A DNA stretch of 64,000 nucleotides from Chionis minor (Eukaryota > Chordata > Aves > Charadriiformes > Chionididae). Within the stretch, counting starts at the first letter, position 1. Every line of letters begins with the position of its first letter. The position numbers and the translations under genes were made by a program. The notes beneath the pieces were generated by a model that saw only the letters and a program-made list of their open reading frames with translations, made no database searches and was not told the DNA's origin. This document shows positions 1 to 37,500 of the stretch, in pieces. The stretch is taken from positions 1-64,000 of the forward strand of contig VZSF01011134.1 of assembly GCA_013398295.1 (NCBI GenBank), read 5' to 3'.

Positions 1-182
1 GTGAGGCACTGGAACTGCCCAGGAAAGTTGTGGAGCCCCATCCCTGGAAGTGTTCAAGGCCAGGTTGGATGGGGCTTTAAGCAACGTGGTCTAGTAGAAG
101 GTGTCCCTGGCCATGGCAGGAGGGTTGGAACTAGATGGTCTTTAAGGTCCCTTCCAACCTAAACCATTCTATGATTCTATGA
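1..182 (+). mobile_element. CR1 LINE, 3' end (truncated by window edge)
   Basis: Sense CR1 3' terminal region. The GGTTGGATGGGGCTTTAAGC, GTGTCCCTGGCCATGGCAGG and GGTCCCTTCCAACC blocks are followed by the typical tail CCATTCTATGATTCTATG. The upstream part is cut by the window start, so full length is unknown. CR1 is the dominant LINE of bird genomes. Confidence 0.95.
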
Positions 183-3143
183 CTTCTTCCGCATCACGTT
201 AGCTCAGCCAGGGAGTTGACAAAACAACGTTGATATGGCTAATGACTGTCATCACAAACAGGTCACAAGTTTAGCACTTCTGCCAGGAAAAGAAAAAAAT
301 CCTTATTATTTTCCTAGGTAGTTCACCAGTGGCTCCAGGGCAGAAAAGGGGGAAAGATACTGCCACCCTTGTTGGCTAGCTGTATCACAGAATGAAACTC
401 AACCCTCTGCAGCAAATGCAGTTATTGCTACTGCTCTTGTTATTCAGACAACAATAGCACAGTCACTTTTCACTTGCTTCTCTTGAACTTTGTCATTCAT
501 TTATCAGCTGTACCACACTATTTCCAAAGGTTTTGGAGCAAGAATATCCTGATAATTCCTATTGGATCCTCAGAAGAGGCGCTGAGCTATTTTTTAACCT
601 TTGCTGCAGCTTCTCGCATAGAAGGATCATTCTGCAGCTCCGAACAATAGTTGGCAAAAGGAGAGGACAATATTTAACCCTGCTCCTTTCATTCAGGAAG
701 AAAGCAAAATGCATTCAGTGATGAGTATGATTCTAGTTTGCTCCAAACCACATTATCTGAAGACAGGTATGGGAGAAATAAACCCTACACAAAGCTGTGC
801 GTCCTTATAGAAACATTGTTTGAAAAATAAATGTGTAAGCAAATGTGAACAAAGCGTGGTTTACCCCACTCCTTCCTTTCCCCTGTGACCTCCAGATAAT
901 TTGCCACCTCCACATGTGCTCTGCAAAGACTGAGCTGTGGGTGCGCCCTGGAACAGCAGGGATTTTAAAGGGGCTGCACATGTTCATAGCATCAAATTCC
1001 TTAACCTATCTTTTTATCTCTAGCCATAGTGGACCAAATCCTTCGACTGAAACAGAAAGATCACGCCATGGACAAAGGTGCTGATTGATAGCTATTTCTG
1101 TTGTCCTCTGGTCACGTGTCTTAATGCAACAAGGGAGGTGGTCTAAACCTCCCTCCAGGATAAGGTTTTACAGAAATCTGCTGTTCATGTGACAGCAGCC
1201 ATGCTCCCACCTGTATTTAGAAGCTCCCTTCTGCCTCTCCCATGCTTCCCAACATACATGGCCATAATCCGAAGGGAGCTGCACCGATTTACAGCACCTG
1301 AGCTCCATTCACCTCACGTTCTATTCAGACCTTGTTACGGAAGACATCAACCCTCGTACAATCACCCAAATGTCTGTAAATAGGGTCTGTCACGGTCACG
1401 TATCTGGTTCTGTACCTCGCATGGACACATTTACGCAGTTACAGACTGACACAATCCTTTTTGTAATTTTGGTCATGACTGAGCTTGCCCAAGTTAGAAA
1501 TGTTAAAATTAGTGCAACATGCCTAAGCAGCAGAGCAGCTTCTACACTGATCTAGCTTGCACGGATGCCGGCGATTTCAGGAACAAATTGCTCTAAAAAG
1601 AACATCTAATAAACAGTTTATTGCTGGCAGAAGAAAAAAAGATTTTTATCCACTTGCTAGGCAGGGTTAGGACTGTTTATTTTTGCATTTATGTAACTAT
1701 TTAATCTTGTAAGACATTACTGCATACAGAATTCATTTACAACTGCCTTTTCAGATTAAACTAATATGCTTGTGAGGAAAAACATAGGACGTTACTTAAA
1801 CTTAGCAGCAGGAGCTACGAATCACGTGGGGAAAATGACCTGTTTTCTTCCCAAACAACTTATTTTTTTTCTTAAAAGTGGGCCTAAAAAAACAAAGGCT
1901 GGATTTAGCCTACTTGTTCCTAGGCACATACTCCCACGGCTCCTTTTATCATGCCACATATTTAGAAAAGTGACAATAATAATAGTGTGTCTGTTCCAAG
2001 AGCAAGTTGCAACGGATGTTTTTAACAACAGTATAACAGCAGAAAGTCAACTTCAACAGCACATCCAATTCCTAAGCTATGTAAAAAAAAATCCACCATC
2101 TTGTTATTGCTTCAGCTAGTCAGAAAGCAAATCTACCGTTCTGCTATTGCAAACTTATATAGCCACAGTTCAATCTGCAAGCAACAAAAGAGGTTTTGAC
2201 TTTAGAGCAGGTTCACTGTTTGGAGGAAAATAAGTTAATGCTGTCTGAAAAGTCCCATTTACTGATAATAGAATCACTAATAGATAAATCAACTATCAAA
2301 TACCAAAAGCAGAACTTCTTCCCTGAATGAAACAACCACCTTAAAAATCTCATGTTCTTTACCCAATAAATCTCACTTTCTTCACACAACAGTCTTAAAG
2401 AGTAACTGTGTCCTCCAAACATGCTCTTTGTACAGGGAAAGCCAGGCAAACAGGACGGAAGAGTGAAGACTTCTACCTTCTGATTTATGTAAACCCTTTC
2501 GTCATTACAATTCTCTCCAGCCCCACATCCTTCTCAACTTCCTGCTCTGACTGGAGAAATGTCTTCAACAACTACTAGTACCAGTTTATGGACCTGTCTG
2601 TTTTACTCACGTACTGACCCCACTCTCCCTTCTAACTTTCCCTGACAGGTGGGCAGCTTCTTCCCCATTTTCAGAAGTCATCAGTCTTTACTTGTAACTT
2701 TTTACATGGCAAATAAGTGCCCCCAACAACCAGATAATGCACCTCAAATAAAAGATGTTTCTCCTTGATGTCCTACCTGCATTCCCCTTTTTCATTTTAA
2801 ATCTTCTGTCTCTTAGGTGTTTCTACTTGAAGTAGTTCCTGTTCCTTCTAGCTCCTTAAAAGCTTCTTTAATCCAACTAAATCCAAAGGTGACAAAAAGA
2901 ATAAGCATAGCACACAGGAGTGCTGCTGAGGCTCTTCACTCAACTTGCCCAGGATTTATCGGGTCTTTTTTTCTTTTTTTTTTTTCCCCCCCGAAGCATC
3001 CTGAACTGAACACAACACTACAGCTCTGAGCACACTCCTGATCTGATACAGATGTGGATTGTCACCTCCCTCTAAGACCTGATCTTCTATTGGGCACAGA
3101 GCACTAGTTTGTGCACAAATCCCATCTCAACTGCCATAGCTAT

Positions 3144-3861
3144 TGTCCTGGTGTGAGCGACACAGGACTAATTTCTTTCCTAATACTTGGGAAAAGTTGT
3201 ATTTGTGTAAGGCTCTGGTGTCTGAATTAGTGAAGATATTTACTGTACAGCCAGCCATGGCGTGTGGGTTTCAAGGTCTCAGTGTTTTCGAGCTCGCCAG
3301 GTGCAGGGATGAGGAGGAGCGAGACTCGGGCACTTGACCCAAGCTGGCCAACAGGATTGTTTCATACCATGAACGTCACATTCAATATAAATTAGAAAGT
3401 CTGCTGTGAGGGGGTGCTCCCCCTTGCTCGCGTTCTCCCCCTGCTTGCGTTCTCCCCCTTGCTCGTGCTCTTCCCCTTGATGGCTCTCCCTTGATGGCAG
3501 CGATCCAGAGGACTTCTTGCCCCGGTGCCGGATCCCTGAGGCCTTCCCTTCCTCCTGAAGCTGTAGCGCTCGCAGTGTCTGACATTCACTGTCCACTGCT
3601 GGGAGTGCACAGCTTCCAACTGATATAGTTGGCTGAGTATAATCCTTGTACTGTATATTCGGGTATCGGGATCAATATGGGTTCCTTTGTGTTAGTACTG
3701 TTAATTATCCATTTCTATCCTATTAAATCTGTTTATCTTTCAACCCCTGGGTTTTCTTGTTTTCTTCCCGATTCCCTTTCCTGGGTGGGGAGGGGTCATT
3801 GGGTGAGAGAATAATTGTCTAAGTGACAATAAATTGTTATGGGTTTTCTCAAACCATAACA
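3144..3861 (+). mobile_element. ERVL-like solo LTR
   Basis: A 718-bp element beginning TGTCCTGGTGTGAGCG and ending AAACCATAACA, the TG...CA ends and terminal blocks typical of avian ERVL LTRs. It is flanked by GCTAT (3139-3143) and CCTAT (3862-3866), a 5-bp target duplication with one mismatch. Inside are a TATA-like TATAAAT at 3386-3392, ATTAAA at 3722-3727 and AATAAA at 3828-3833. No internal retroviral sequence flanks it, so it is a solo LTR left by recombination. It lies inside the CCDC149 intron in the opposite orientation to the gene. Confidence 0.85.
3416..3500 (+). repeat. Degenerate C-rich minisatellite inside the LTR
   Basis: About five imperfect units of 16-18 bp with the theme CTCCCCCTTGCTCGCGTT, the last two changing to TTGATGGC. 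It lies just after the TATA-like box of the LTR and makes that part longer. It reads as a long Arg/Gly/Glu-rich frame on the minus strand, which is a composition effect. Confidence 0.75.
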
Positions 3862-4608
3862 CCTATATATGACCGGCTGGGCGCGTGGATAAAAGCATTG
3901 TATCTCCTTGTGAAGGCTTATCTCAAGAAAACCCACACTCCATAGTCGAAAGCAGAGACAGTGGCATCAGAAAGCAAAGCCATCATCACAATGATACATT
4001 TGAGAGATACAAGAGACTGCATGTAATCAGAGAGATACAAAATTAAGAAAGAAGTTTGCTATAGTTATAGGCAAGAATATGCAAACTAGAACATCAGGTA
4101 ATGACACAGTATGAGGACGTAAAAGGCAAAGATTGGTTATATCTGGGACAACAAAAATTGTTCTCTGCATATTTTCCTTCTGATGTTACCTTGGTAGTAA
4201 GAAGGGAGTAAGCAGGTGTCAGCCCTCAGTGCAGGAACTCCTCTTGCACTACACGACACACTTACAGACATGAATTGACTGAGCTGCCACCAGTTAGAGC
4301 TGGGCTACATTTTCACTGCTTTAGTCTCCCTTTAGCTGATTAGGCGTTTGCTTTCTCAAGAGTATTAAGAGTGGCTATAAACTGCTCCTCCACTTGTGTT
4401 GCAACATCACTAAGAATCATGCAACGGAGTCTGCCTAGTATCAGGGTTATCAATTTTCAAAATGAATCATCTATTCTAGTGCAATACAGTTTACTTCAGT
4501 GCTTCTCCTTCCTTTCATGAAAGATGTCTGCCTGTTTCTGGCATCTGGTCCTGATGTGCTTTTGAGAAGCCTGAATAACCTCTGATTACCAGTAGTGACT
4601 CAGTGTTT

Positions 4609-4634
4609 AAAAAAAAAAAGGGGGGCGGGGGGGA
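4609..4634. repeat. Poly-A to poly-G homopolymer junction
   Basis: A run of A directly followed by a run of G broken by one C. Low-complexity sequence with no other interpretation. Confidence 0.8.
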
Positions 4635-5411
4635 GAAACTGAGCACAGAACCAAGGAACACTTCCTAGCTCTGATTTTCATACACTGTATAAGGACAATA
4701 ATATCAGAATGTCAGAAAATGTGTCAAAAATTATTATATTCTGCCATGATAGGAGCTGTGCAAGACACAAAGAATTGGACTGATGAGTAGAACGGCTAAG
4801 AGTAAACAAATTGTCCTTGAAAGTTCAGTTCAGATCTTTTAAAAAATCATGTAGTAGCAATCCAACTGTGTTTATCTCCTACAACTTTTAGCAAAGTAAC
4901 TATAGGAGCAACAGCTATCATTTGTATGACACATAGGCTGCCAGCCTGTGACAAACATTACACTAAATCTTTTCAGACCCTTCCCTAGGTGTAACATTTA
5001 CTATTCCCACCAGTATTCATTAGCAAAATTCTATATTAACAACCAATTATCACATACCTTCTCTTGCAGTTTAAGGGTGTCCCTCTTCCCAGCAGCTTTT
5101 CTTTAGCACTCTCTACAGACTACCTGCTAGAAGTTCCACCGTGTTACTATGGTTTGTCTTAAACCTGAGCAGCAAACCAATCCTTGCCCAGCAGAGGCAG
5201 ACAGGTCTCTGTCAACCCCAGACTTTACTTTGAGAATGTAATTTTTCTCAAAACACATACCTGATCAAAAACTAAAGAACCCACCAGTTGACAACGACAA
5301 TGAATTTTCTGTGAAAATGGACCTTTGTTCCTATTTCCCTGAAATTCCCCCAAAACTGTATTTTTTCCATAGCTTGGTAAATTCTATTTTATTTAGAAGT
5401 CATGCTACCTA

Positions 5412-28893
<23,482 letters not shown>

Positions 28894-30976
28894 CTGCAGA
28901 AGAGAAAAAAAACATAATTGTAACACGCCATTTCTACCCCAGCCAGTACTGGATTCAAGAGGCTCAAGTTTTTCTCTGAAAAGATGGAGACTATCTGCAC
29001 AAGATCAAAGTCTGACGCAAGTCACCTTCACTTATTAATAACAATCACGGGAAAGAGATCTGTTGTCTGAGAAGCCTAAAATCTATTTGTAAGGCCACAT
29101 GCTCACCTGACCCTTGTGAGTTAGGAAAATTCAGCAATTCAACTTTCTCCTCTTTTTCTTCATACGCAACAGTATGAGGAACCTCACAATTTGACCCACA
29201 GCCCTGGGAAGGCTGCTAGAAGGAAGAGGCCTTTGCAAACTCCCTTTTCTACTTGTGCCCACGACACCCAGCTGTCGGTTAGCAACCAGCATTTCCCCCC
29301 TCATTCCTCCTTCCCTCCTCCTCCTCCCCACTGCCAGCGATGTCCTCTGGGCTCAGCCTTCCACCTGGGCAGTGAAACAGGACCATGTTACAGCAGAAGG
29401 GGTAGCACGACTAGCAGCCAAAATTTACCTTGAGTCTGAAACAATTACAGTGTGATACTCTCTCGGAGCAGGTAAAAAAACTATTTCAGCTGTGATACTG
29501 TATGCACACGCTTATTGAGCTGAAAGAGTGGGAAATAAGGCAGGAATATTGCAAACATGCAAATGGGGAGGGAAGGCAGAGGTGAGCCACCCCCTCCAGC
29601 CACCCCCTATTATGCTTGGGGCTCAAGTGGAAAGCAAAGCAGAACTTGCAAATCTCAGTAGCTGTTCTGCACTAGGCTGCTCTGCTTCACTGCCCTTCCC
29701 CACTGGGAGGAAGAGATAGTAACGCACGTGCCATCCTCTCCTGCAGTGGCTGAATGTTACCTATCAGAAGTTTCAGGCAACTTTTTTCACTTAATATGAT
29801 GTTCAATCAGCAGATTCTTCTCACCCATTACTTGACACTGCTCATGCTAAAGCATATATTTCTATTTCTGATGTTACTCACATAAGACGTGGCACTAAAT
29901 ACTTTCTGAATGTGCTCTGCAAGAGACCAAGTATCACAGCAGTCATGAAAAGAATTTATAGTTTCATTATATACTCTGACAAGAATACTTTGTCATTATA
30001 GGCTCTTGCACAAAGCAAGAGCATCAGCACTTCCACACTGTTCAAGTCAGTGCTGTTCTTTGGGACACTCGTATGTACTACTTGCTTGGAATTGACTTTG
30101 TTAACCTCAATTTCACGTCAATGAGAAAGGGAAAAGCGAGTTGGGTATATCAGCACAGCCAACATTTTCCAAAAATGGTAAATGCTTAGTTGCAAAAAAG
30201 CAGGAAGGGAACGAGAAAAGCAGTTCCAAGAAGGATTTGAACTCTCAAAAAGGACACTTCCACCTTGGATTAATTTTATTTCTGGCAATACTGAAGTTGA
30301 AATCCTGCCATAAATTTTCTGGATTATGACGCCTTGGCATCAACAAAGGCAACTGTACCTATGTACTTATGTCCTTACTGATACCTTACACAAATGTCAA
30401 GTCCCCTGATAAAGCACTGCAAGGTATGAGAAGCTAAACTTTAATATTGTCAGCAAATGATTATAGTGACATAGTAAACTGCTTCAAACTTGATAAAATA
30501 ATTCCTTCCCTTACAGCAAAAGATCTGCCCCAGACAATCTTTCTTCTTTTTTCCAGTTTCATCTCATGTCTTAGTCAATTCTAAATATGCCTTTGCTAAA
30601 TTGTTTTTAAATATGAACAACCTGATACAGTAACTGCAAATAAAAACGCAGAAAAGCAAACGTCACAATCGCTTTAAAAAAATCCAACAGCCCCAACCCC
30701 TGAATTTGCACCAATAGAAATTGTTCCTGAGACCCAGAATCCAACCTTAAGGAGAATGAGAACAGCAAAATATGGACACTTGCAGATGCGTATTTAAATG
30801 ATCCTTGAGTTTTAATGGTTTAAGCACAGAATAGGACAGACAGCAAACAGAGATATGAAGCTCTACCAGAAGGTAGGAGATTTAATAAGATGCTTATTAT
30901 CATCTATACAAAAAATAATATTTGGGTCAATTTGCAGTGAGCGCTTTAATCATCTTCCTTGTTACTGAGTGTATAG

Positions 30977-31105
30977 AACATTCAAAACCTGCCTGGACGC
31001 CATCCTGTGCAACCTGCTCTAGGTGGACCTGCTCTGGCAGGAGGGTTGGACCACATGATCTCTAGAGGTCCCTTCCAACCCTTAACTTTCTGTGATTCTG
31101 TGAAC
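30977..31105 (+). mobile_element. CR1 LINE 3' end
   Basis: Sense CR1 tail: TGCCTGGACGCCATCCTGTG, GCAGGAGGGTTGGACCACAT, GATCTCTAGAGGTCCCTTCC, then TTTCTGTGATTCTGTGA. It is a short 5'-truncated copy in the 5' intron of CCDC149. Most of it appears again at 31202-31306, which I treat as an assembly duplicate. Confidence 0.92.
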
Positions 31106-31402
31106 CCCTGAACCAAGTAGCCTTTCCTGCTCCTTTAACCACCGGGAAGAATGAAGTTGGCCCATCCAGCCAAGGCCGACGTGGAGCAGAACAGCCTGTA
31201 NCCATCCTGTGCAACCTGCTCTAGGTGGACCTGCTCTGGCAGGAGGGTTGGACCACATGATCTCTAGAGGTCCCTTCCAACCCTTAACTTTCTGTGATTC
31301 TGTGAACCCCTGAACCAAGTAGCCTTTCCTGCTCCTTTAACCACCGGGAAGAATGAAGTTGGCCCATCCAGCCAAGGCCGACGTGGAGCAGAACAGCCTG
31401 TA
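31000..31402. repeat. Perfect 201-bp tandem duplication around a single N (likely assembly artefact)
   Basis: Positions 31000-31200 and 31202-31402 read the same, from CCATCCTGTGCAACCTGCTC to GAGCAGAACAGCCTGTA, with exactly one N at 31201 between them. Both carry the CR1 tail plus about 95 bp of following unique-looking sequence. An unmerged overlap between two contigs explains this better than a fresh biological duplication. Confidence 0.9.
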
Positions 31403-31548
31403 CAATGTACACAGTGGGAGGGGAGCAAAGCCAAACATCTCGCCTTAGGGCACCCACACGGCCAGCAGGTGCCTCTCTCCACACCCTGCCACCAGTGCTG
31501 GTATACGAAACAGTGTTCCAGAGAGTTGGAACATGTGGATAAGACTGT

Positions 31549-31568
31549 AAAAAAAAAAAAAAAAAAAA
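31549..31568. repeat. Poly-A run
   Basis: Twenty A in a row. The sequence to its left was not recognised as a retroposed gene, so no processed pseudogene is claimed. Confidence 0.85.
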
Positions 31569-34500
31569 CTAATCAGGCAGGAAATGCAGACCTAGTGCTA
31601 AACAAACCTTGCTTCTGCCATGAGTCACAGCTCTGCACAAAGGACATGTTCAAAGCACAAAAGAAGGCTTTACCTTTCACAGCAGCACTGGCAGAGGCAA
31701 GGGAATTGTCCATTACCTATCACGTTGAGGATAATGAACCATAAGCAGATTGTGGTGTGTTCAGGGTCTAAATGAAAAGGAATAATGATCTCCTCCTTGT
31801 TTAAAGTATATTTTAACTTGAATTATATACTGCTGATGTGCCATACGGAAGGAAGTGGCCTGGCATCTCTCATCAATGTACTGTTTGGATTTCCCCGTAA
31901 AAATGACCATCGAGAAGACTTTTTGAAGCCATTTTTGCCTTTTGCATATATTGGCTTTCCCAAATAAATGGGATAAAACCAGTAATAATGTATAGTAATT
32001 TGTTTTCATGGGCTTATGGTACAACAAACAATAAAGCCAGAGCACTTCTGTGAAATTTGATTATTCGACAGAGCTATGTTTCCAATTCCCATTACCATTT
32101 TTGAAAGAAAAACAAATTATACAAAGGCAGACCTCAAAGAGGTTGTTCAATATATATGCTTCTGAATGTTTAAAAAAATCCTAATAATGGCCATAAACTG
32201 ACCTGACAAGTGTACACCAGAAATGGATTCTGCTTAGGGAAATAACTGAGTCTCACCAACAATATCCCATATATAGACAAACAAGTGCAGCAAAATTGGT
32301 ATGCTGTCAAAAGGAACATAAGGGTTTAACCATCTTTTTGCAGCAACGCAAGCAGTAAGAAAATTTTCTCATATAGTCTGAAAAAAAGCATTCAGTAGAT
32401 GCTTGTGTCATTCATACAGAGATTTGTTCCTCTGCAATTGAAGGAAAAAGCCTACGTCTCAAATACTGTCTATTAGTAAGACAAACAAGCGAATTCTGTT
32501 ATGCACTACTGTTACTATGAAATATTCTTATTATCTTTTGTTTCCTTTTAATTGATGTTCCAAAAGAATCTGAGTCTAAAAAACAAAGTTAACCAAGAAC
32601 CAGCTGCTACACTTTCAATCTAAGAGCTACAACATACAACTTTTCGTATCTGTCTAGTGACTTTTATCTACCAATTCGCTGTTATCTGCAATAAAGCAAA
32701 TTATAATTGCTACAAGGAAGATCATAATAATTAAAGGGATATATATGACATCCAACATTACTGCCTGAACTGCTTTACAGCCAGATAACTACTTTAGTGA
32801 AATTGAGTAAAAAGAGACTGACATTACAGGAGAGTGTAACTGCTCCAAGGTGACCCTCTGCATCAAACACTTAGTATTTGTCCATTGCTATTTTTAGCGA
32901 CAAATCTGGATAGATCTCATTAACAACACCATAGACATGGTCTAATAATCTGATGAAGCTGGGACACTGTCAAGGTTTTAGACTTTATTTTTTTAAACCA
33001 ACAAACAGATCAAATTCCTATCACAAAATAATTTATTTTAAATTTGTACAAATTACTGGCCTATACTTAGGTATTTTATAGCAATTAGTGCCAAGAAGGA
33101 AAATATCTAATTTTCTGAGGGTGAAAGTAGAGATACTATCTCCAAACTGTGCTTTTGGAATCACTGTGGACCATATTCTGTGTTCTCTCAACACTCTGGG
33201 ACCTAGTGTCCTCCCAAGTGCCGACGGGCCACCACATTGTACATGGACCTGGAAACTCTATCGTCCACCATGCTCTCAGAGAAACCATGAATCCTACTCG
33301 CCATCTTTTGGACAAGAGATCCAACTGCTATTGAACCGCCTGGAATTTTATCAAATTTCTCCTCACTGTAGTCTTGGAGGCAATTTTGTTATGCCAAGGA
33401 CAAACTGAAGAGTCCCAAAATGCATAGTAACATCACTATACGGGGTATTTGTTGACTGTGTTTCAGTGACGTTGCTCCCCTTGATGTCAGATTAAACTCT
33501 TCAACTTATCTGAAAGAGTAAACCCAGAGAAATACACAATTACTGGCCACTTGCCTGCCATCTCATCTCATGTCCTCATCTCTGATAAAACCTGAAACAA
33601 TGCAGTGTCCTTGGGTTTATCCCACAATATCAACTCTGCTTTTCCTGCTGCCCAGCGCTTGCTTCACTAGCTACCTCCTGACTGCTGAAACACACAGCAG
33701 GCCGGGATCATTCACTCTGATGATATAAGTGATATAAGCAGCTCCCCAGAACACCACGTCTTGTCTTGATGACAATATTACACCACATCGTCTTCACTGG
33801 TCACTTAGGAAATACCATCATTTGATTTGATTCGTCAAAACAACACTATTCTGCAATGTGGCCCAGCCCTTAAAAGTTTTATATGCTCTGACTGGATTAC
33901 ATTATGAATTTCTCCGTGTTTGCTCCTCCCTGTGAGTATCTCAGTCCAACCTGGAACATGGAAACATGAGAAGCAAATGCTTGTTTTGTTGCCTGAAAGC
34001 CCAGCACGCAGGTCTCCGCAGCGTCTCTCCCATAGCTCCCGAGAACTCTAGAGAGCAATAAGTCACAGTGCCAACTCTTTTAGTGTTTCCACTTCCTTCT
34101 CCAAATGACAAAACCATTACGATGCCAATCCAGTCACCTAGGGACCTCAGAGCATCCGCTCTACTTTGTCCTTCCCTACAGCCACCAGCATTTGCCTGCG
34201 TTTAGAAACGCTCTGAAATTAGTGGCTCCAAAGCCTGTCGTGTCCCCTCATATAGGCTCGGTGAATTACATTTCACACACTGTTTGAAAAGGCAACATGA
34301 CAGAAAGTTAGGGAGGTATTATAAACATGAAAATCTCACTTGTATTCTTTGCTCTCTTGTCCACATTAAAAAAATTGCACAATCCATGGGAAAGGTATGC
34401 TCTGCCAATTACAAGGCGGTTAGGTTTCTCACTCTTATTCAAAATTCATGTCTGGAACATTTAGCTATTTCAACTAGAACTACTGCTCAATAGTCATGCA

Positions 34501-37500
34501 TTTGATAAATAATTCCCCAAAACTCTTTTCCCAAGTTTCAGGTTGGCAATTACTAGGCAAGGAAGCTCAAGAGCACAAGCATACCACTTCCCTCTGTGTT
34601 GCCGAAGACCATACACAGTTAATAATCAAGAAATAGCCTCCTGAGAATGACAAATTAAATGGAGGCTAAATTTCTTCAAACTAATTTTAGGAGGCACAGT
34701 CATATATGAGTAGCTGTAAATAGCACAGAGTAAATGCTCTAATGTGTGGGAGGTGACAAGGAAAAGAGAAGCATTTTGACATTGGATTTAATAAGTTGGC
34801 AAATCCAAGGGAGAAGCTAGCAGAAAGGACAGAGGACAACCACTCTAGTCTTATGGGTTTCCTAGGAAACCTTTCTTGCTTCCACTGGAAAACACTGCCA
34901 AAAGTACACGTTCTCCAACCAGTATAAAATTAGGACTGGTGCCAACTCTCAGTGAAGTGAATGGAAGCACGCTCGCTGACTTCAGCAGAAAGGAGACCCA
35001 ACTCATGTAAGTCAGCTCTCTAAAGCAAGGACAGAGGTGGTCTTGCAGATTATGTAGAAGTGTTTTTTCCCTACCACCCATGATGTCACAGTACTGTTCA
35101 ACTCATCCCACCACCCCAAGATCATGCTACCACCTACTACTTTCTCCGTCACTGATTCTGTCATCATCCTTAGATCAAATGATTCTAAGACAGATGACAT
35201 GGGATTCAGGCAAAAACTGAAATCACACCCTTCTCCACAGCAGAACACACAGAGTTGGAAGCTTCTACAACCTTTCAAAAAGAAGCCCCCAACTACCCTC
35301 GAACAAAGTTCATGTATCGTGTTTCTCATTCACATTCATGGGATTTAGTTACGTTTCATCTCCCTTACACAGACAGGAAAACTGAGCCACTAAGGAGTTT
35401 GAGTATGTCAACCCACATGAGCTTGTGTATGTCAACCGCTTGGCACGTCCTATCAGCTGTCAGGCTGACAAGTAAGTATGGACATTTAAAAACACTTAAA
35501 AGCAAGCAAACAAAATTCTGCAAGCAAGATTTTGGTGACCAAAACTATTTTCAAGAATTCTGTTCTCTTAAGTGAAGAGTACAGTATAACCACCTTTCTG
35601 TGACTGCTCTCTAGCAGTGAGCAGTGCACTCAGCAAAGCAACTGTCACGCTTTCCTCTTTTCACCCTCTTCCAGGTAAGAGAGATATTTTGTTTGCACTG
35701 AGGATTTTTCTTTTTTTTTTTGGTCTTTTTTTTTTTTTAAATAAGAGACATGCAAAGGCTTGTTCAAAGGAATGGGCTGTACTCTTGGGATAGTATTTTG
35801 AGATTTATGAAGATCACTTGTTTCTGGAAGACTTAGGCCACCATATCAGTCCAGCCAGCAAGAAAGTTCTTGCTATGGCTCACTTTCATTTGTGTCAAAC
35901 AAGCAGTTACTGTCCAGGTCTTCATCCTACAGCTTTACACAGGCCTTTAAATATCCTAAACACAGGTCATTCCGTGAGGTGAATCTTGGACAAAAAACCA
36001 GACACCAAGCAAAAATTATGTGGTAAACCAGAAAAGTACTTTAACTTTTATATATATTCACCCACCATCAATACTTGAGCTCAGCTAAAGAAGGGACAAA
36101 ATTTACGTGGATTCTCTCTCCTGAAGCTTGTTCTTTTGTATCCAGTTGGTGAGATTATCAGTGGAAATAATGACTCTTTCTGCTCCTTCAGTGTTTGCTA
36201 AGTTGGCTGTGTCCCAGTATTCCTTCCTACGTCACTCTGTGTAGAGTTAGTTTAAAGAATGTTCAAGGTACATGTGGTGCGAAGATTATTCAGAGTACCA
36301 GGTGCACACTAGGCCCGAAATGCATGTGGATGCAGAATAAGTGGAAAAATACATAAACACAGAGGCAAAAGAACAAGCAAGAACTTAGTGATGAGCATAA
36401 TAAAACCAGAGAAAGATGCACGAAAGAGTACAGAGCAAAAGGCACTAAAATGGAACAAAAGTCAAAAGGGAAAAAAAAAAAGAGTGAATACCAAAAAAGA
36501 CTGGAACACACCTAAAAAAAACAAGCATTCTTTTTATCTAAGGAAGAATGAAAAGCAAAACGACAAAAATATACAGCTGTGTGTACAAGTGTTTGTGTAT
36601 GTGTATATATAAGGACCAAAACCACATCCTAACATTTTCAACACCTGCAATACCAGACTTAAAAATATTATAGTTGCTTTGATGAGTATTTCAATTACTC
36701 ATATCTTTCAGATTTGGAGGACTGAGATGGTGGAAATGAAAAAGAATGTGACTATGGATCTGAACCCATCAGCTTCTGGTCTTTTCACACCAAGATTCTC
36801 AACTCCATTCTACATTTTAACTCTCCAACATCAGCAACGTGAGAGTGTTTGTTTAAAGCTACCACATCTCTTCTTGCCGGCATTATATTTTGAAAGCACT
36901 TCAAAATGTTTACGAAATGCATGGGGAACAAAACTTGAATTACCTAGCACTGAGGCTAAGAGGCCTGGAGAAGTTCCGTACCACTAAGGCATACAGTAAA
37001 CGGGAAAAACTTATTACGAGTTACTTCAGAAGTTAGAGCTGCTTTCTCACAGACCCATTAGGATGTTGGAGCTAATGGGTAAATCGCACAAAGTTAATTA
37101 CAATAGCCAAAGGAAGAGGAAGGCAAAAGAAGGAAGCCTATACCCTGACAGCATGTGCTACAGGCATCATGCAGAAAAACAGGCTGTAAGCCTGCTGTGG
37201 GAACAGAGAGAAAGGAAGGAAAAAATGGAATATAAATCACTAGGCCTCTAATTGTTCCTGAAAAAAAAAATAATTATATGTATGCTTAAGTATTTGCAAG
37301 AATGTAGCCTAGCAGTCATTAAACTCTGCTACAATCAATCAAGCAGCCCCTAAACCAGAAATAAGCGTTCAATTTCAGGATTGAGTTTCTAGGTTAAACG
37401 CTGTAAAAAGTCAAAAAGTTCCAAAGTAATTCTAAATTACTTTTTAAAGCCAAGAACAGGGACATTTCCTTTGAACACACCTTGTGAATTGTCTATCTTT

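Noticed and set aside
3279..3619. Overlapping minus-strand frames rich in Arg, Gly and Glu
   Set aside because: They lie in the C-rich minisatellite of the solo LTR and are compositional.
5041..5110. A possible minus-strand exon ending in GTATGTG after exon H
   Set aside because: The donor is good, but the translation does not match the expected CCDC149 continuation after QTNK and the acceptor is weak.
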